The translations under genes and the position numbers were made by a program. DNA of 12,803 nucleotides, from contig JAEWKL010000092.1 in NCBI GenBank assembly GCA_023386115.1, positions 1 to 12,803 of the forward strand, written 5' to 3'. The notes beneath the pieces are model-generated. The model was not told the DNA's origin. It searched no databases and saw nothing but the letters and a program-made list of their open reading frames with translations. Positions 6,804 through 12,803 of the stretch are shown here, piece by piece; positions within the stretch are counted from its first letter, which is position 1; the number at the start of each line of letters is the position of its first letter. Origin of the DNA: Pseudomonadota bacterium (GTDB taxonomy: Bacteria; Pseudomonadota; Alphaproteobacteria; Rhizobiales; Beijerinckiaceae).

Positions 6804-6836
6804 CCCGGACGACCGACCCGATGCGGGAGATCCGGG
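6804..6836. terminator. Nested hairpin between convergent genes
   Basis: CCCGGA (6804-6809) pairs with TCCGGG (6831-6836) and encloses CCCG-ATG-CGGG (6817-6827). It lies in the 91-bp gap between the convergent activator (stop 6770-6772) and the oxidoreductase (stop 6864-6866), so it is placed to end both transcripts. It has no T-run, and GC-rich sequence gives such stems easily by chance. Confidence 0.35.
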
Positions 6837-6863
6837 CTGGGGTTCTCCGGGTTGCCGGCGCCG

Positions 6864-7739
6864 TTAGCTCCGCCCCGCCCGGCGCATCGACACCGTCGCC
6901 AGAGCCGACAGGTCTTTCTCCCCGTCGCCATGCGCGAGCGCATCGAGCAGGCTGTCGCGCAGGACGCTGGCGAGCGGCATCGGCACCCGGGCGGCCTCGG
7001 CGGCGGCCAGCGCCAGGCGCACGTCCTTGGCGCCGAGCGACAGCCCGAAGCCCGGCGGCTCGTAGCGGCCGGCCGCGATCGAGGCACCGTAGTTCTTGTA
7101 GACCGGGGCGGCAAAGATCGTGTTCGTGAGGAGGTCGAGGAGGTCGGACGCCGCAACCCCGTGCGCTTCGCCGAGGGCCGCGGCCTCGCCCATCGCCTCG
7201 ATCGCCGCGACGATCATCATGTTGCCGGCGAGCTTGACCGCATTGGCCCGGGCCGGCGCCTCGCCGAAGCGCCAGGTCTTGGCGCCCATCGCGTCGAGGA
7301 GCGGCTGCGCGCGGGCGATCGCGTCCTCCGGGCCGGCCGCCAGGATGTTGAGCTTTCCCGCCTCCGCCACATCGGGCCGGCCGAAGACCGGAGCCGAGAC
7401 GTAAGGCACGCCGGCCCGGCCATGGACCGCCGCCAGTTCCTCGGCCAACGCGACCGAGATGGTGCTGGTACCGAGATGGACACCGGGCGTCTCGGCCTGA
7501 TCGAGGAGGCCGCCCTCGATGAGGACGGCGCGCAGGGCCGCATCGTCGGCCAGCATCGTCACCGCGGCGTCGCCCCGGAACGCCTCGGCGGGGGTTGCCA
7601 CCGGCACGGCGCCGTGGGCGCGCAGCTCCTCCGCCGCCTGGGTGGAGCGGTTCCACACCCGCACCCGGTGGCCGGCCTTGACCAGGTTGAGCGCCATCGG
7701 CCGGCCCATCCGGCCGAGCCCGAGAAATCCGACATCCAT
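6864..7739 (-). CDS. NAD(P)-dependent oxidoreductase, beta-hydroxyacid dehydrogenase family
   Basis: A 291-aa soluble enzyme of the 3-hydroxyisobutyrate / tartronate semialdehyde / glyoxylate reductase family, acting on a small hydroxy acid or its aldehyde. The N-terminal Rossmann motif is 'GFLGLGRMGRPMALNLVKAG' (4-23), and the second strand ends in 'VWNRS' (28-32); Asn-Arg here, rather than Asp, favours NADP(H). The catalytic lysine is Lys169 in the K-x-x-x-N pattern 'KLAGN' (169-173), and Lys238 in 'LGAKD' is a second conserved site. The substrate loop reads 'SAPVFGRP' (115-122), where classical members have D-A-P-V-S-G-G, so the substrate may differ from 3-hydroxyisobutyrate. The start has GGGAG nine bases upstream. 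It is monocistronic or the last gene of a loose minus-strand run, 91 bp after terB. The family is firm; the substrate is unknown. Confidence 0.85.
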   Translation of the reverse strand: MDVGFLGLGRMGRPMALNLVKAGHRVRVWNRSTQAAEELRAHGAVPVATPAEAFRGDAAVTMLADDAALRAVLIEGGLLDQAETPGVHLGTSTISVALAEELAAVHGRAGVPYVSAPVFGRPDVAEAGKLNILAAGPEDAIARAQPLLDAMGAKTWRFGEAPARANAVKLAGNMMIVAAIEAMGEAAALGEAHGVAASDLLDLLTNTIFAAPVYKNYGASIAAGRYEPPGFGLSLGAKDVRLALAAAEAARVPMPLASVLRDSLLDALAHGDGEKDLSALATVSMRRAGRS

Positions 7740-7830
7740 CGCCCCACACTCCCATCCTTCGGTCGAGGAGGAGATATGGCGGGACGGGACGGTGTCAGGC
7801 CCTCACGCGCCCGATCTCAGGCGCCCGACG

Positions 7831-8268
7831 TCAGAGGCCGAGCAGGACCGCCTTCTCGACGGCGAGCACCTCGGCGATCTCGTCGAGGGCCTTGTGCTCC
7901 AGTTCGCTGATGCCGCCCTGGTCGGCGACGTCGGCGGCGATGAGGAAGACGTCCTGGCGCTGCTCCAGCGGCCGGTCGGCGATGGCGCCGACGAGGCGCA
8001 GGTTCTCGAGCCGCCCGGCCCGGCTCTTGGCGCGGGCGATCGCCTCGTGCAGCTCCTGCTCGAGCTTCAGCACGCCGTAGGACTTGTGCAGGATCGGGTT
8101 GTTGCTGAGGTCGGCGAGCGCCGTCTCGATCTCCTCCTCGTCGATCTCCTGGTCGGCCAGGATCACGGTGGCGGCGGCCGAGCAGGCGGCGTGCAGGAAG
8201 GCGGTGTCGCCGGCATAGGACATGACGACCCGGCCGAACCGGGAGAAGGCATCCTGAAACAGCCCCAT
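7831..8268 (-). CDS. TerB-like tellurite resistance family protein
   Basis: A 145-aa, mostly helical acidic cytoplasmic protein of the TerB family. It shows the expected arrangement: 'SYAGDTAFLHAACSAAATVI' (17-36), a first acidic site 'ADQEIDEEEIE' (38-48), 'LKLEQELHEAIARA' (67-80) and a second acidic site with 'AADVADQGGISELEHKAL' (111-128). The acidic clusters are thought to bind divalent metal in the family. Its length is close to that of classical TerB (about 150 aa). It starts 'MGLFQDAFSRF' after an AAGGACG ribosome site. No other ter gene (terA, C, D, E, Z) is nearby, so it is a solitary TerB-like gene; resistance should not be assumed from the family name. Its neighbours are unrelated metabolic genes. 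Confidence 0.82.
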   Translation of the reverse strand: MGLFQDAFSRFGRVVMSYAGDTAFLHAACSAAATVILADQEIDEEEIETALADLSNNPILHKSYGVLKLEQELHEAIARAKSRAGRLENLRLVGAIADRPLEQRQDVFLIAADVADQGGISELEHKALDEIAEVLAVEKAVLLGL

Positions 8269-8619
8269 GACACGTCCTTGAACAAGAAATCCCTCGGGCC
8301 GGCACTGGGCGGCCCCGTCGTCGCGGTCGCCCATCGATGCATGAGCGGGCGCGCCGGACAAGTGCAAGGCCGCCGCGTCCGGCGACGGGCGCGGTCGAGG
8401 GGAGAGGTCTGCACAAGAAAAACCCCTGGCGTGCTCCATCCGACACGCTCGCCTCGACCGCGAACGCTGCGATGCGCAGGCCTCGGAATCACGGCACGAC
8501 TGGCACCAAGGCGGCGAAAGGGCGATGAGACGGCAGCAAGAGCCTGCCCGGCTCCCTTCGGCGGGACGGCCGCGCACCGTCCCACCGATCAGATCCGCCT
8601 CCTACAGCGCGATCACCTT
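8269..8619. other. 351-bp intergenic region, no gene seen
   Basis: Between terB and the alcohol dehydrogenase, both minus strand. It contains the terB ribosome site, a 6-bp inverted repeat GGGCCG/CGGCCC (8296-8301 and 8310-8315) in the terB leader, and a stem near 8563-8583 that may end the adh transcript. Possible reading frames here are short and Arg/Pro/Ala-rich in the manner of chance frames. No tRNA-like fold or repeat array was seen. Confidence 0.5.
8563..8583 (-). terminator. Hairpin downstream of the alcohol dehydrogenase
   Basis: GGGACGG (8563-8569) pairs perfectly with CCGTCCC (8577-8583) across a 7-nt loop, starting about 36 nt past the adh stop on the minus strand. It has no T-run, so it is a candidate only. 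Confidence 0.4.
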
Positions 8620-9750
8620 CTACATCGCGATCACTTGCCGGATCGCCTCGCCGCGATCGAGCCGGTCGAAGCCCTCGTTGATCTGGTCGAGGGTGAGGGT
8701 GCCGGTCATCAGCTTGTTCACCGGCAGGCGGCCCTGGCGATACATCGCGATGTAGCGCGGGATGTCCCGGCCCGGGACGCAGGAGCCCATGTAGCTGCCG
8801 CGCACCACCCGCTCCTCGCCGACGAGACCGACCGGCGGCAGGGTGAAGCTGTGGTTCGGGTTGGCGAGACCGGCCGTCGCCGTCGTGCCGCCGCGGCGGG
8901 TGATCCGGTAGGCGGTGTCGAAGGCCTTCACCGAGCCGGCCATCTCCAGGGCGTAGTCGACGCCGCCATCGGTGGCGTCGCGGATCGCCGCGACCGCGTC
9001 GGGATCGGAGGCGAGGAACGTGTCGGTGGCGCCGAGCTCGCGGGCGACCCGCAGCTTGTCCTCGGAGAGATCGACCGCGACGACGCGCCCCGCCCCGCAG
9101 GCGACCGCGCCGATCAGCGCCGAGAGGCCGACGCCCCCTAAGCCCACCACCGCGACGCTCTGGCCCATCCGCACCTGGCAGGTATTCACCACCGCGCCGA
9201 CCCCGGTCATCACCGCGCAGCCGAACAGGGCCGCCTCGACGAGCGGGACCTCGGGATCGATCTTCACGATCGAGCGGCGCGAGATCACCGCGTATTCGCC
9301 GAAGGCCGAGACGCCGCTGTGGTGGCTCACCTCGGCCCCGTCGCAGCGGATGCGCTTGGCGCCCGACAGGAGCGTGCCGCGGGCGTTGGCGGCATTGCCG
9401 GGCTCGCACAGGGCGCCCCGCCCCTCGCGGCAGGGCGCGCAGCCGCCGCAGGTCGGCACGAAGGACATCACCACGTGGTCGCCGCGCTTGAGGTCGGTGA
9501 CGCCGGGCCCGGGCTCCTCGACGATGCCGGAGGCCTCGTGCCCGAGCGCCACCGGCACCGGCCGGATCCGGTCGCCGTTGATGACCGAGAGGTCGGAGTG
9601 GCACAGGCCGGCGCCGGCGATCTTCACCAGCACCTCGTCCGGCCCCGGAGGATCGAGCTCGATCGTCTCGATGCGGAGCGGCCGGCTCTCGGCATAGGGC
9701 CGCCCGACGGGGGCGTGGTGCAGGATGGCGGCGCGGACGCGTAGGGACAC
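8620..9750 (-). CDS. Zinc-dependent alcohol dehydrogenase (class III-like MDR)
   Basis: A 376-aa cytoplasmic medium-chain dehydrogenase using NAD(P) and zinc to interconvert alcohols and aldehydes. The catalytic zinc ligands are Cys50 ('GLCHSDL'), His71 with Glu72 ('GHEASG') and Cys178 ('FGCAVMTG'). The structural zinc ligands are Cys101, Cys104, Cys107 and Cys115 in 'CGGCAPCREGRGALC'. The cofactor site 'GLGGVG' (203-208) and Asp227 at the end of the next strand ('VVAVDLSEDKL') favour NAD. The C-terminal 'GSYMGSCVPGRDIPRYIAMY' (318-337) resembles class III/FrmA-like and aryl-alcohol enzymes. I chose the GTG at 9750 because GGGAGG lies seven bases upstream; the longer ATG form adds a Gly/Pro/Ala-rich 24-residue leader unlike the family and no clear ribosome site. 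Both zinc sites are complete. The substrate is unknown; glutathione-linked formaldehyde dehydrogenase is less likely than a general alcohol dehydrogenase. Confidence 0.88.
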   Translation of the reverse strand: MSLRVRAAILHHAPVGRPYAESRPLRIETIELDPPGPDEVLVKIAGAGLCHSDLSVINGDRIRPVPVALGHEASGIVEEPGPGVTDLKRGDHVVMSFVPTCGGCAPCREGRGALCEPGNAANARGTLLSGAKRIRCDGAEVSHHSGVSAFGEYAVISRRSIVKIDPEVPLVEAALFGCAVMTGVGAVVNTCQVRMGQSVAVVGLGGVGLSALIGAVACGAGRVVAVDLSEDKLRVARELGATDTFLASDPDAVAAIRDATDGGVDYALEMAGSVKAFDTAYRITRRGGTTATAGLANPNHSFTLPPVGLVGEERVVRGSYMGSCVPGRDIPRYIAMYRQGRLPVNKLMTGTLTLDQINEGFDRLDRGEAIRQVIAM

Positions 9751-9868
9751 GATGGATCCTCCCGGCGGGGCGTCTTCTGGCCCCGGCGGGAACAGGCTGG
9801 CAGCGGCACCGCTGCCGGTCAACCGGCCGCGGGCGCCGGGTCAGGCGGGTCACGCTCAGGCCGCATCC

Positions 9869-10135
9869 TCAGGCGGCGTCGTCCGCGCCGGCCCGCCAGA
9901 ACGGCCGGTCGGCCTCGGCGCGCGCCTCGGCCCAGGTGAGGCCGACATCGGCCAGGGTCTCGTCGGTCATGAAGGGCAAGTCGCGCGCGAGGCTGCGGCG
10001 GGCGGCCCAGCGCCGGAACCAACCCCGGAGGATCGCCACGCCGGCGAGACGCGGTTCGTGCGCGCGGCTCACGATCAGCACCCGCGGAGCGCCGGCGACG
10101 CGGTGCATCGGGAACGGGATGACGGTGGCGGCCAC
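9869..10135 (-). CDS. DUF1127 domain protein
   Basis: An 88-aa basic protein with a C-terminal DUF1127 segment, about residues 38-80: 'GWFRRWAARRSLARDLPFMT' followed by 'DETLADVGLTWAEARAEADR' and 'PFW'. This W-x-x-R...L..L.d..L.DiGl pattern is typical of short alphaproteobacterial proteins, some of which bind RNA in studied species. The N-terminal 35 residues ('MAATVIPFPMHRVAG...') are variable. The GTG at 10135 is preferred because AAGGAGA lies six or seven bases upstream; the GTG at 10162 would place that ribosome site inside the gene. It is divergent from the LysR gene, 107 bp apart, so it is a candidate target of that regulator. It is followed by adh on the same strand after 118 bp. Confidence 0.8.
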   Translation of the reverse strand: MAATVIPFPMHRVAGAPRVLIVSRAHEPRLAGVAILRGWFRRWAARRSLARDLPFMTDETLADVGLTWAEARAEADRPFWRAGADDAA

Positions 10136-10191
10136 GGCAGGTCTCCTTCTCGTGTCGGGCACCGCAGAGCTACCCGGGATGGGCGCTGCCG

Positions 10192-10225
10192 TATATTGAG
10201 TTCTTTACCCCGCTTCGTGCACGAA
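10192..10225. promoter_or_regulatory. Divergent promoter/operator region with 12-bp palindrome
   Basis: The 107-bp gap between the DUF1127 and lysR starts holds an AT-rich patch with TATATT (10192-10197), usable as a -10 element on either strand, and the perfect palindrome TTCGTGCACGAA (10214-10225), 17 bp before the lysR start. Counting T10214 to A10226 gives the T-N11-A spacing common in LysR sites. This layout suits an autoregulated LysR gene; no clear -35 elements were found. Confidence 0.45.
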
Positions 10226-10242
10226 ACTCACAGAGACCCGCC

Positions 10243-11121
10243 ATGCGCCACCTGCCGCCGCTCTCGTCCCTGCGAGCCTTCGAGGCCGCGGCGCGCCTCG
10301 GCTCGGTGACGAAGGCGGCCAACGAGCTCGGGCGCACCCACGGGGCGGTGTCGCGCCAGGTGCGGGCCTTGCAGGATCAGGCCGGCACCGCCCTGTTCGA
10401 GAAGGCCGGCACGGGCCTGCGGCTCACCCCGGCCGGCGAGGCTTTCCGGGTGGTGGTGGCGGGGATGCTCGACGATCTGGAGCGGGGATTCTCACGCCTG
10501 CGCGATGCCGGGCGCGGCGCCAATGTCCATCTCGCCTGCGGCGCGACCTTCGCGATGCGCTGGCTGGTGCCGCGCCTGTCGGGCTTCTACCGCGAGCAGC
10601 CGACGGTGCAGGTGCGCCTCTCGATGACCTCGGCCCGGGAGACCCGCGACGACGGCGCCGACCTGGTGCTGAACTGGGACCGGCTCACCCGCCCGATCCG
10701 CGACGAGGCGCGGGCGATCCGCCTCGGCGACGTGGCCTTCGGGGTGGTCTGCGCGCCCGATTACCCGATCCGGGTCGAGGGCGGGCGGCTGGCCGCGGAG
10801 ACCCGGATCATCCACGAATACACCCCGCATGCCTGGCCGGCCTGGAAGGCGGCGACGGGGATGGGCCTCGCGGCGGAGCGCGACAGCGCCTTCCCGCATA
10901 ACGGCCTGTGCATCGAGGCCGCCCTTTCGGGCCTCGGCGTCGCCCTGGTGGAGCAGATGCTGGTGCGCGACGACCTCGCGGCGGGCCGCCTCGTGGCCCC
11001 CTGCGGCCTCCACCGCTTCGCCAACGGCTTCGCAGCCGTGCCAGCGGCAGACCGGCCACTCTCGCCGGCCGCATCGGCCTTCATCGACTGGCTGCGGCGG
11101 ATGCTGGCCGAGGAGGCGTGA
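10243..11121 (+). CDS. LysR-family transcriptional regulator (GcvA-like)
   Basis: A 292-aa DNA-binding regulator. The winged helix-turn-helix occupies residues 1-65, with 'LSSLRAFEAAARLGSVTKAA' (8-27) and the recognition region 'RTHGAVSRQVRALQDQAG' (31-48), then the wing 'LFEKAGTGLRLTPAGEAF' (51-68). The effector domain (about 92-290) follows, with 'HLACGATFAMRWLVPRLSGF' early on and 'DLVLNW', an alternative to the D-L-A-I-R seen in the GcvA/AmpR branch. Near the end, 'NGLCIEAALSGLGVALVEQM' is the usual helix-strand of this branch, where regulators of glycine cleavage or beta-lactamase belong. The ligand is unknown. It is divergent from the DUF1127 gene, with a palindrome between, so it probably controls itself and that gene. 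The start has only a weak ribosome site. Confidence 0.9.
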   Translation: MRHLPPLSSLRAFEAAARLGSVTKAANELGRTHGAVSRQVRALQDQAGTALFEKAGTGLRLTPAGEAFRVVVAGMLDDLERGFSRLRDAGRGANVHLACGATFAMRWLVPRLSGFYREQPTVQVRLSMTSARETRDDGADLVLNWDRLTRPIRDEARAIRLGDVAFGVVCAPDYPIRVEGGRLAAETRIIHEYTPHAWPAWKAATGMGLAAERDSAFPHNGLCIEAALSGLGVALVEQMLVRDDLAAGRLVAPCGLHRFANGFAAVPAADRPLSPAASAFIDWLRRMLAEEA

Positions 11122-11170
11122 CCCGGCGATCCCGTCACGCTCCGCGATCCTGGCGCGCCTCCGGCACCGT

Positions 11171-11185
11171 CGGCGGCCTCCGCCG
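11171..11185 (+). terminator. Small hairpin after lysR
   Basis: CGGCGG (11171-11176) pairs with CCGCCG (11180-11185) across a 3-nt loop, 50 bp past the lysR stop. It is in a low-complexity GGC/GCC stretch without a T-run, so the evidence is weak. Confidence 0.25.
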
Positions 11186-11337
11186 CCGTCGCCGTCGCCG
11201 GCGGGCCGATCCGGTGCGGCTCTCATCGAGCTGCCCCAGCGCAGATGCCCGCGAGGCAGCGCCGATCGTACGCATGCCAAGTATCCACCCGCGTTGCGCG
11301 AAAGACACGCCGCCGGATACACCCGCTCATCAGCGTC

Positions 11338-11376
11338 TAGATTGCTTAATTTTTGAGCAAACGCACAACAAAAGGT
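11338..11376 (+). promoter_or_regulatory. AT-rich putative promoter region of the porin gene
   Basis: This stretch contains TTGCTTAATTTTTGAGCAA (11342-11360), an imperfect palindrome with 5-bp arms and T-N-A type symmetry, then a run of A-rich sequence ending near AAAAGG. It is the only markedly AT-rich stretch before the porin. TTGCTT could be a -35-like element, but no good -10 at 17 bp is evident, so the exact promoter is not assigned. Confidence 0.4.
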
Positions 11377-11469
11377 TTTGCCACGATGCCGCCATACTGC
11401 CAGCTTGGCCGCAGTTGGCCCCCGGCCTGATCTGACCCCACAGATCTCGCTCCACATGGACTCCCGACC

Positions 11470-12732
11470 GTGGCAATGCGCTTCACCCTCAGCAGCCTGA
11501 CCGTCGCCCTGCTGTCGTCCGGCACCGCTCTCGCCGCCGACCTGGCTGCCCCGGCCCCTGCCCCGGTGGCCGTTGTCGAACCCTGCAAGGCGACCCTGTC
11601 GCTGCCGGCCTATGGCGGCATCATCAAGCCGAACCCGAACCCGTCCTGCTTCACCCTCGGCGGCTTCGGCGACATCTATGTCGGCGGCGCGATCACCGGC
11701 TACGCCTATACCCAGACGAACCCGATCCAGTTTTTCGCGCCGCCGCTGCCGAGCGACCGTGCGGCGCGGGTCGACTTCACCAACATCCAGGGGTGGATCC
11801 AGAAAGCCGACGGCCCGTTCCAGTTCTACGTCCAGGCCGGCGCCTACGCGATTCCGTCCCTGGGCGTCGCGACCTTCAGCGCCCTCGACCAGACCGACCT
11901 GCTGTTCACGCCGCTGCCGGTCGCCTTCGGCAAGTACGTGTTCAATGACAACTGGTCGATCCAGGGCGGCCGGATGCCGACCCTGATCGGCACCGAGGCA
12001 CCGTTCACCTTCCAGAACCTGAACATCTCCCGTGGCCTCCTGTTCAACCAGGAGAACATCATCAACCACGGCGTGCAGGTGAACTACAGCGACGGCCCGT
12101 GGTCGGCCTCGGTGGCCGGCACCGACGGGTTCTTCTCCGGCAATATCAGCTGGCTCACCGGCGCCATCACCTACAAGCTCGACGACAACAACACCTTCGG
12201 CATCAACGGCGGCCTCAACCTCGACCGCACCGACGTGCTGGCGCGCAGCGCACGCTACGCCTACGCGACCCCGCTGTTCCAGCAGAACAGCGGCATCCTG
12301 TCGATCAACTACACCTACTCGAACGGGCCGTGGACGATCACGCCCTACTTCCAGTACACGAACGTCGCGCGCGACAACCGGATCGGCATCGTCGAGGGCG
12401 CCTCGACCTATGGCGGCGCGGTCCTGGCGAGCTACGCCTTCACCGACAACTTCGCGCTCGCCGGCCGCGTCGAGTACATCACCCAGACGGGCGTGCGGAA
12501 CGCCGGCTTCACCAACCTGCTCTACGGCCCGGGCAGCTCGGCCCTGTCCTTCACCGTCACCCCGACCTTCACCTTCGACCGCTTCTTCGTCCGCGGCGAG
12601 TATTCGCGGGTGCAGCTCTACGACATCACCCGCGGCGACCTGGCGTTCGGCACGCTCGGCAGCGGCTTCGGCCGCACCGGCAACCGCACCTCGCAGGACC
12701 GCTACATGATCGAGGGCGGCATCACCTTCTAA
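11470..12732 (+). CDS. Outer-membrane porin, BBP2-like beta-barrel
   Basis: A 420-aa (or 418-aa) secreted beta-barrel protein, expected to form a diffusion pore in the outer membrane. The signal peptide is residues 1-22, with a hydrophobic core 'LSSLTVALLSS' and ALA cleavage before 'ADLAAPAP'. An Ala/Pro-rich linker follows, and then the only two cysteines, Cys39 and Cys60, which may form a disulfide at the barrel mouth. The rest is alternating aromatic/polar strands with Gly and Asn turns, such as 'GGFGDIYVGGAITGYAYTQ' (64-82), 'NHGVQVNYSDGPWSASVAGT' (about 198-217), 'YTYSNGPWTITPYFQYTN' and 'FALAGRVEYITQTG'. The chain ends in Phe, as BAM substrates do. Start choice: GTG at 11470 has a GGA nine bases upstream; ATG at 11476 is the alternative and leaves the signal intact. 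Low Arg and high Asn/Thr/Tyr set it apart from cytoplasmic neighbours, as usual for porins. Substrate unknown. Confidence 0.85.
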   Translation: MAMRFTLSSLTVALLSSGTALAADLAAPAPAPVAVVEPCKATLSLPAYGGIIKPNPNPSCFTLGGFGDIYVGGAITGYAYTQTNPIQFFAPPLPSDRAARVDFTNIQGWIQKADGPFQFYVQAGAYAIPSLGVATFSALDQTDLLFTPLPVAFGKYVFNDNWSIQGGRMPTLIGTEAPFTFQNLNISRGLLFNQENIINHGVQVNYSDGPWSASVAGTDGFFSGNISWLTGAITYKLDDNNTFGINGGLNLDRTDVLARSARYAYATPLFQQNSGILSINYTYSNGPWTITPYFQYTNVARDNRIGIVEGASTYGGAVLASYAFTDNFALAGRVEYITQTGVRNAGFTNLLYGPGSSALSFTVTPTFTFDRFFVRGEYSRVQLYDITRGDLAFGTLGSGFGRTGNRTSQDRYMIEGGITF

Positions 12733-12756
12733 GACGCTCCCCGATCACCGAGCGTC
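12733..12756 (+). terminator. Hairpin immediately after the porin stop
   Basis: GACGCTC (12733-12739) pairs perfectly with GAGCGTC (12750-12756) across a 10-nt loop, starting at the base after the TAA. C-rich sequence follows rather than T, so it may be a weak terminator or an mRNA 3'-end stabiliser for a highly expressed porin. Confidence 0.5.
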
Positions 12757-12783
12757 CCCCCGCGCCCGCCCCGCGTGGACGCC

Positions 12784-12801
12784 GGGGGGGGGGGGGGGGG
12801 G
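12784..12801. other. 18-nt G homopolymer at the window end
   Basis: Eighteen consecutive G residues precede the final TT. The run lies at the very end of the sequence, beyond the porin hairpin, and no other homopolymer in the window comes close to it. This looks like an assembly or sequencing artefact at a contig end, though a real G tract cannot be excluded. Confidence 0.85.
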
Positions 12802-12803
12802 TT

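Larger units (their letters stand above)
11122..11469. other. 348-bp intergenic region with AT-rich promoter-like stretch
   Basis: Between lysR and the porin. The first part is GC-rich with short GGC/GCC repeats and a small hairpin just after lysR. From about 11335 the sequence becomes AT-rich, unlike the rest of the window, with an inverted repeat TTGCT/AGCAA (11342-11346 and 11356-11360) and a CAACAAAAGG stretch (about 11366-11375). This is where the porin promoter and a long leader (about 100 nt) most likely lie. No gene was seen. Confidence 0.5.

Noticed and set aside
7776..7910. A 45-codon plus-strand frame beginning with ATG behind AGGAGGAG, overlapping the 3' end of terB in antisense
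   Set aside because: The ribosome-site match is good, but the product is Arg/Pro/Ala-rich with no recognisable feature, and most of it is antisense to a firm gene. This is typical of chance frames in GC-rich DNA.
7519..9141. A 540-codon plus-strand open frame crossing terB and adh
   Set aside because: It covers two unrelated minus-strand genes with strong family motifs and the intergenic region between them. Its translation is Arg/His/Gly-rich and matches no family; it is a shadow of GC-skewed codon use.
10492..12069. A 525-codon minus-strand open frame under lysR and the porin
   Set aside because: The plus-strand genes have clear domains and a signal peptide, whereas this frame gives a low-complexity Arg/Gly/Ala product spanning two genes and a promoter region.

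Overview
The window is a high-GC, gene-dense chromosomal segment from an alphaproteobacterium. A Methylobacterium-like member of the Hyphomicrobiales is the best guess, from the overall protein style, the BBP2-like porin, the DUF1127 protein and the base composition. This is inferred from family resemblance, not from a search. No rRNA, tRNA, CRISPR array, insertion sequence or phage gene was seen. The last bases are an 18-nt G run, which looks like a contig end.

Layout, left to right. (1) The 3' part of a branched-chain amino acid type ABC substrate-binding protein (plus). (2) A KgtP-type 2-oxoglutarate/H+ symporter (plus), convergent with (3) MsrP, a Tat-exported molybdopterin methionine sulfoxide reductase (minus); a hairpin lies between them. 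(4) A 77-aa unknown protein (plus) whose stop codon lies inside the first of four tandem 18-bp palindromic repeats. (5) A plus-strand block: a diheme SoxA-type cytochrome c, then 53 bp, then a cobalt-type nitrile hydratase set (alpha, beta, small activator) joined by two ATGA start/stop overlaps. (6) A run of minus-strand genes: a beta-hydroxyacid dehydrogenase family oxidoreductase, a stand-alone TerB-like protein, a zinc alcohol dehydrogenase and a DUF1127 protein. (7) A LysR-family regulator divergent from the DUF1127 gene over a short intergenic with a perfect 12-bp palindrome. (8) A BBP2-like outer-membrane porin behind an AT-rich promoter-like region.

The genes do not form one pathway. 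The only clear functional unit is the nitrile hydratase operon: alpha carries the Co-type claw motif, beta is the partner subunit, and the activator is the usual metallochaperone. Its pairing with an orphan soxA (no soxX, Y, Z, B, C or D in the window) is the most interesting arrangement. The 18-bp palindromic array just upstream of soxA is the most interesting non-coding signal. I saw no convincing multi-gene defence or otherwise new system; most of the window is ordinary metabolic and envelope content.
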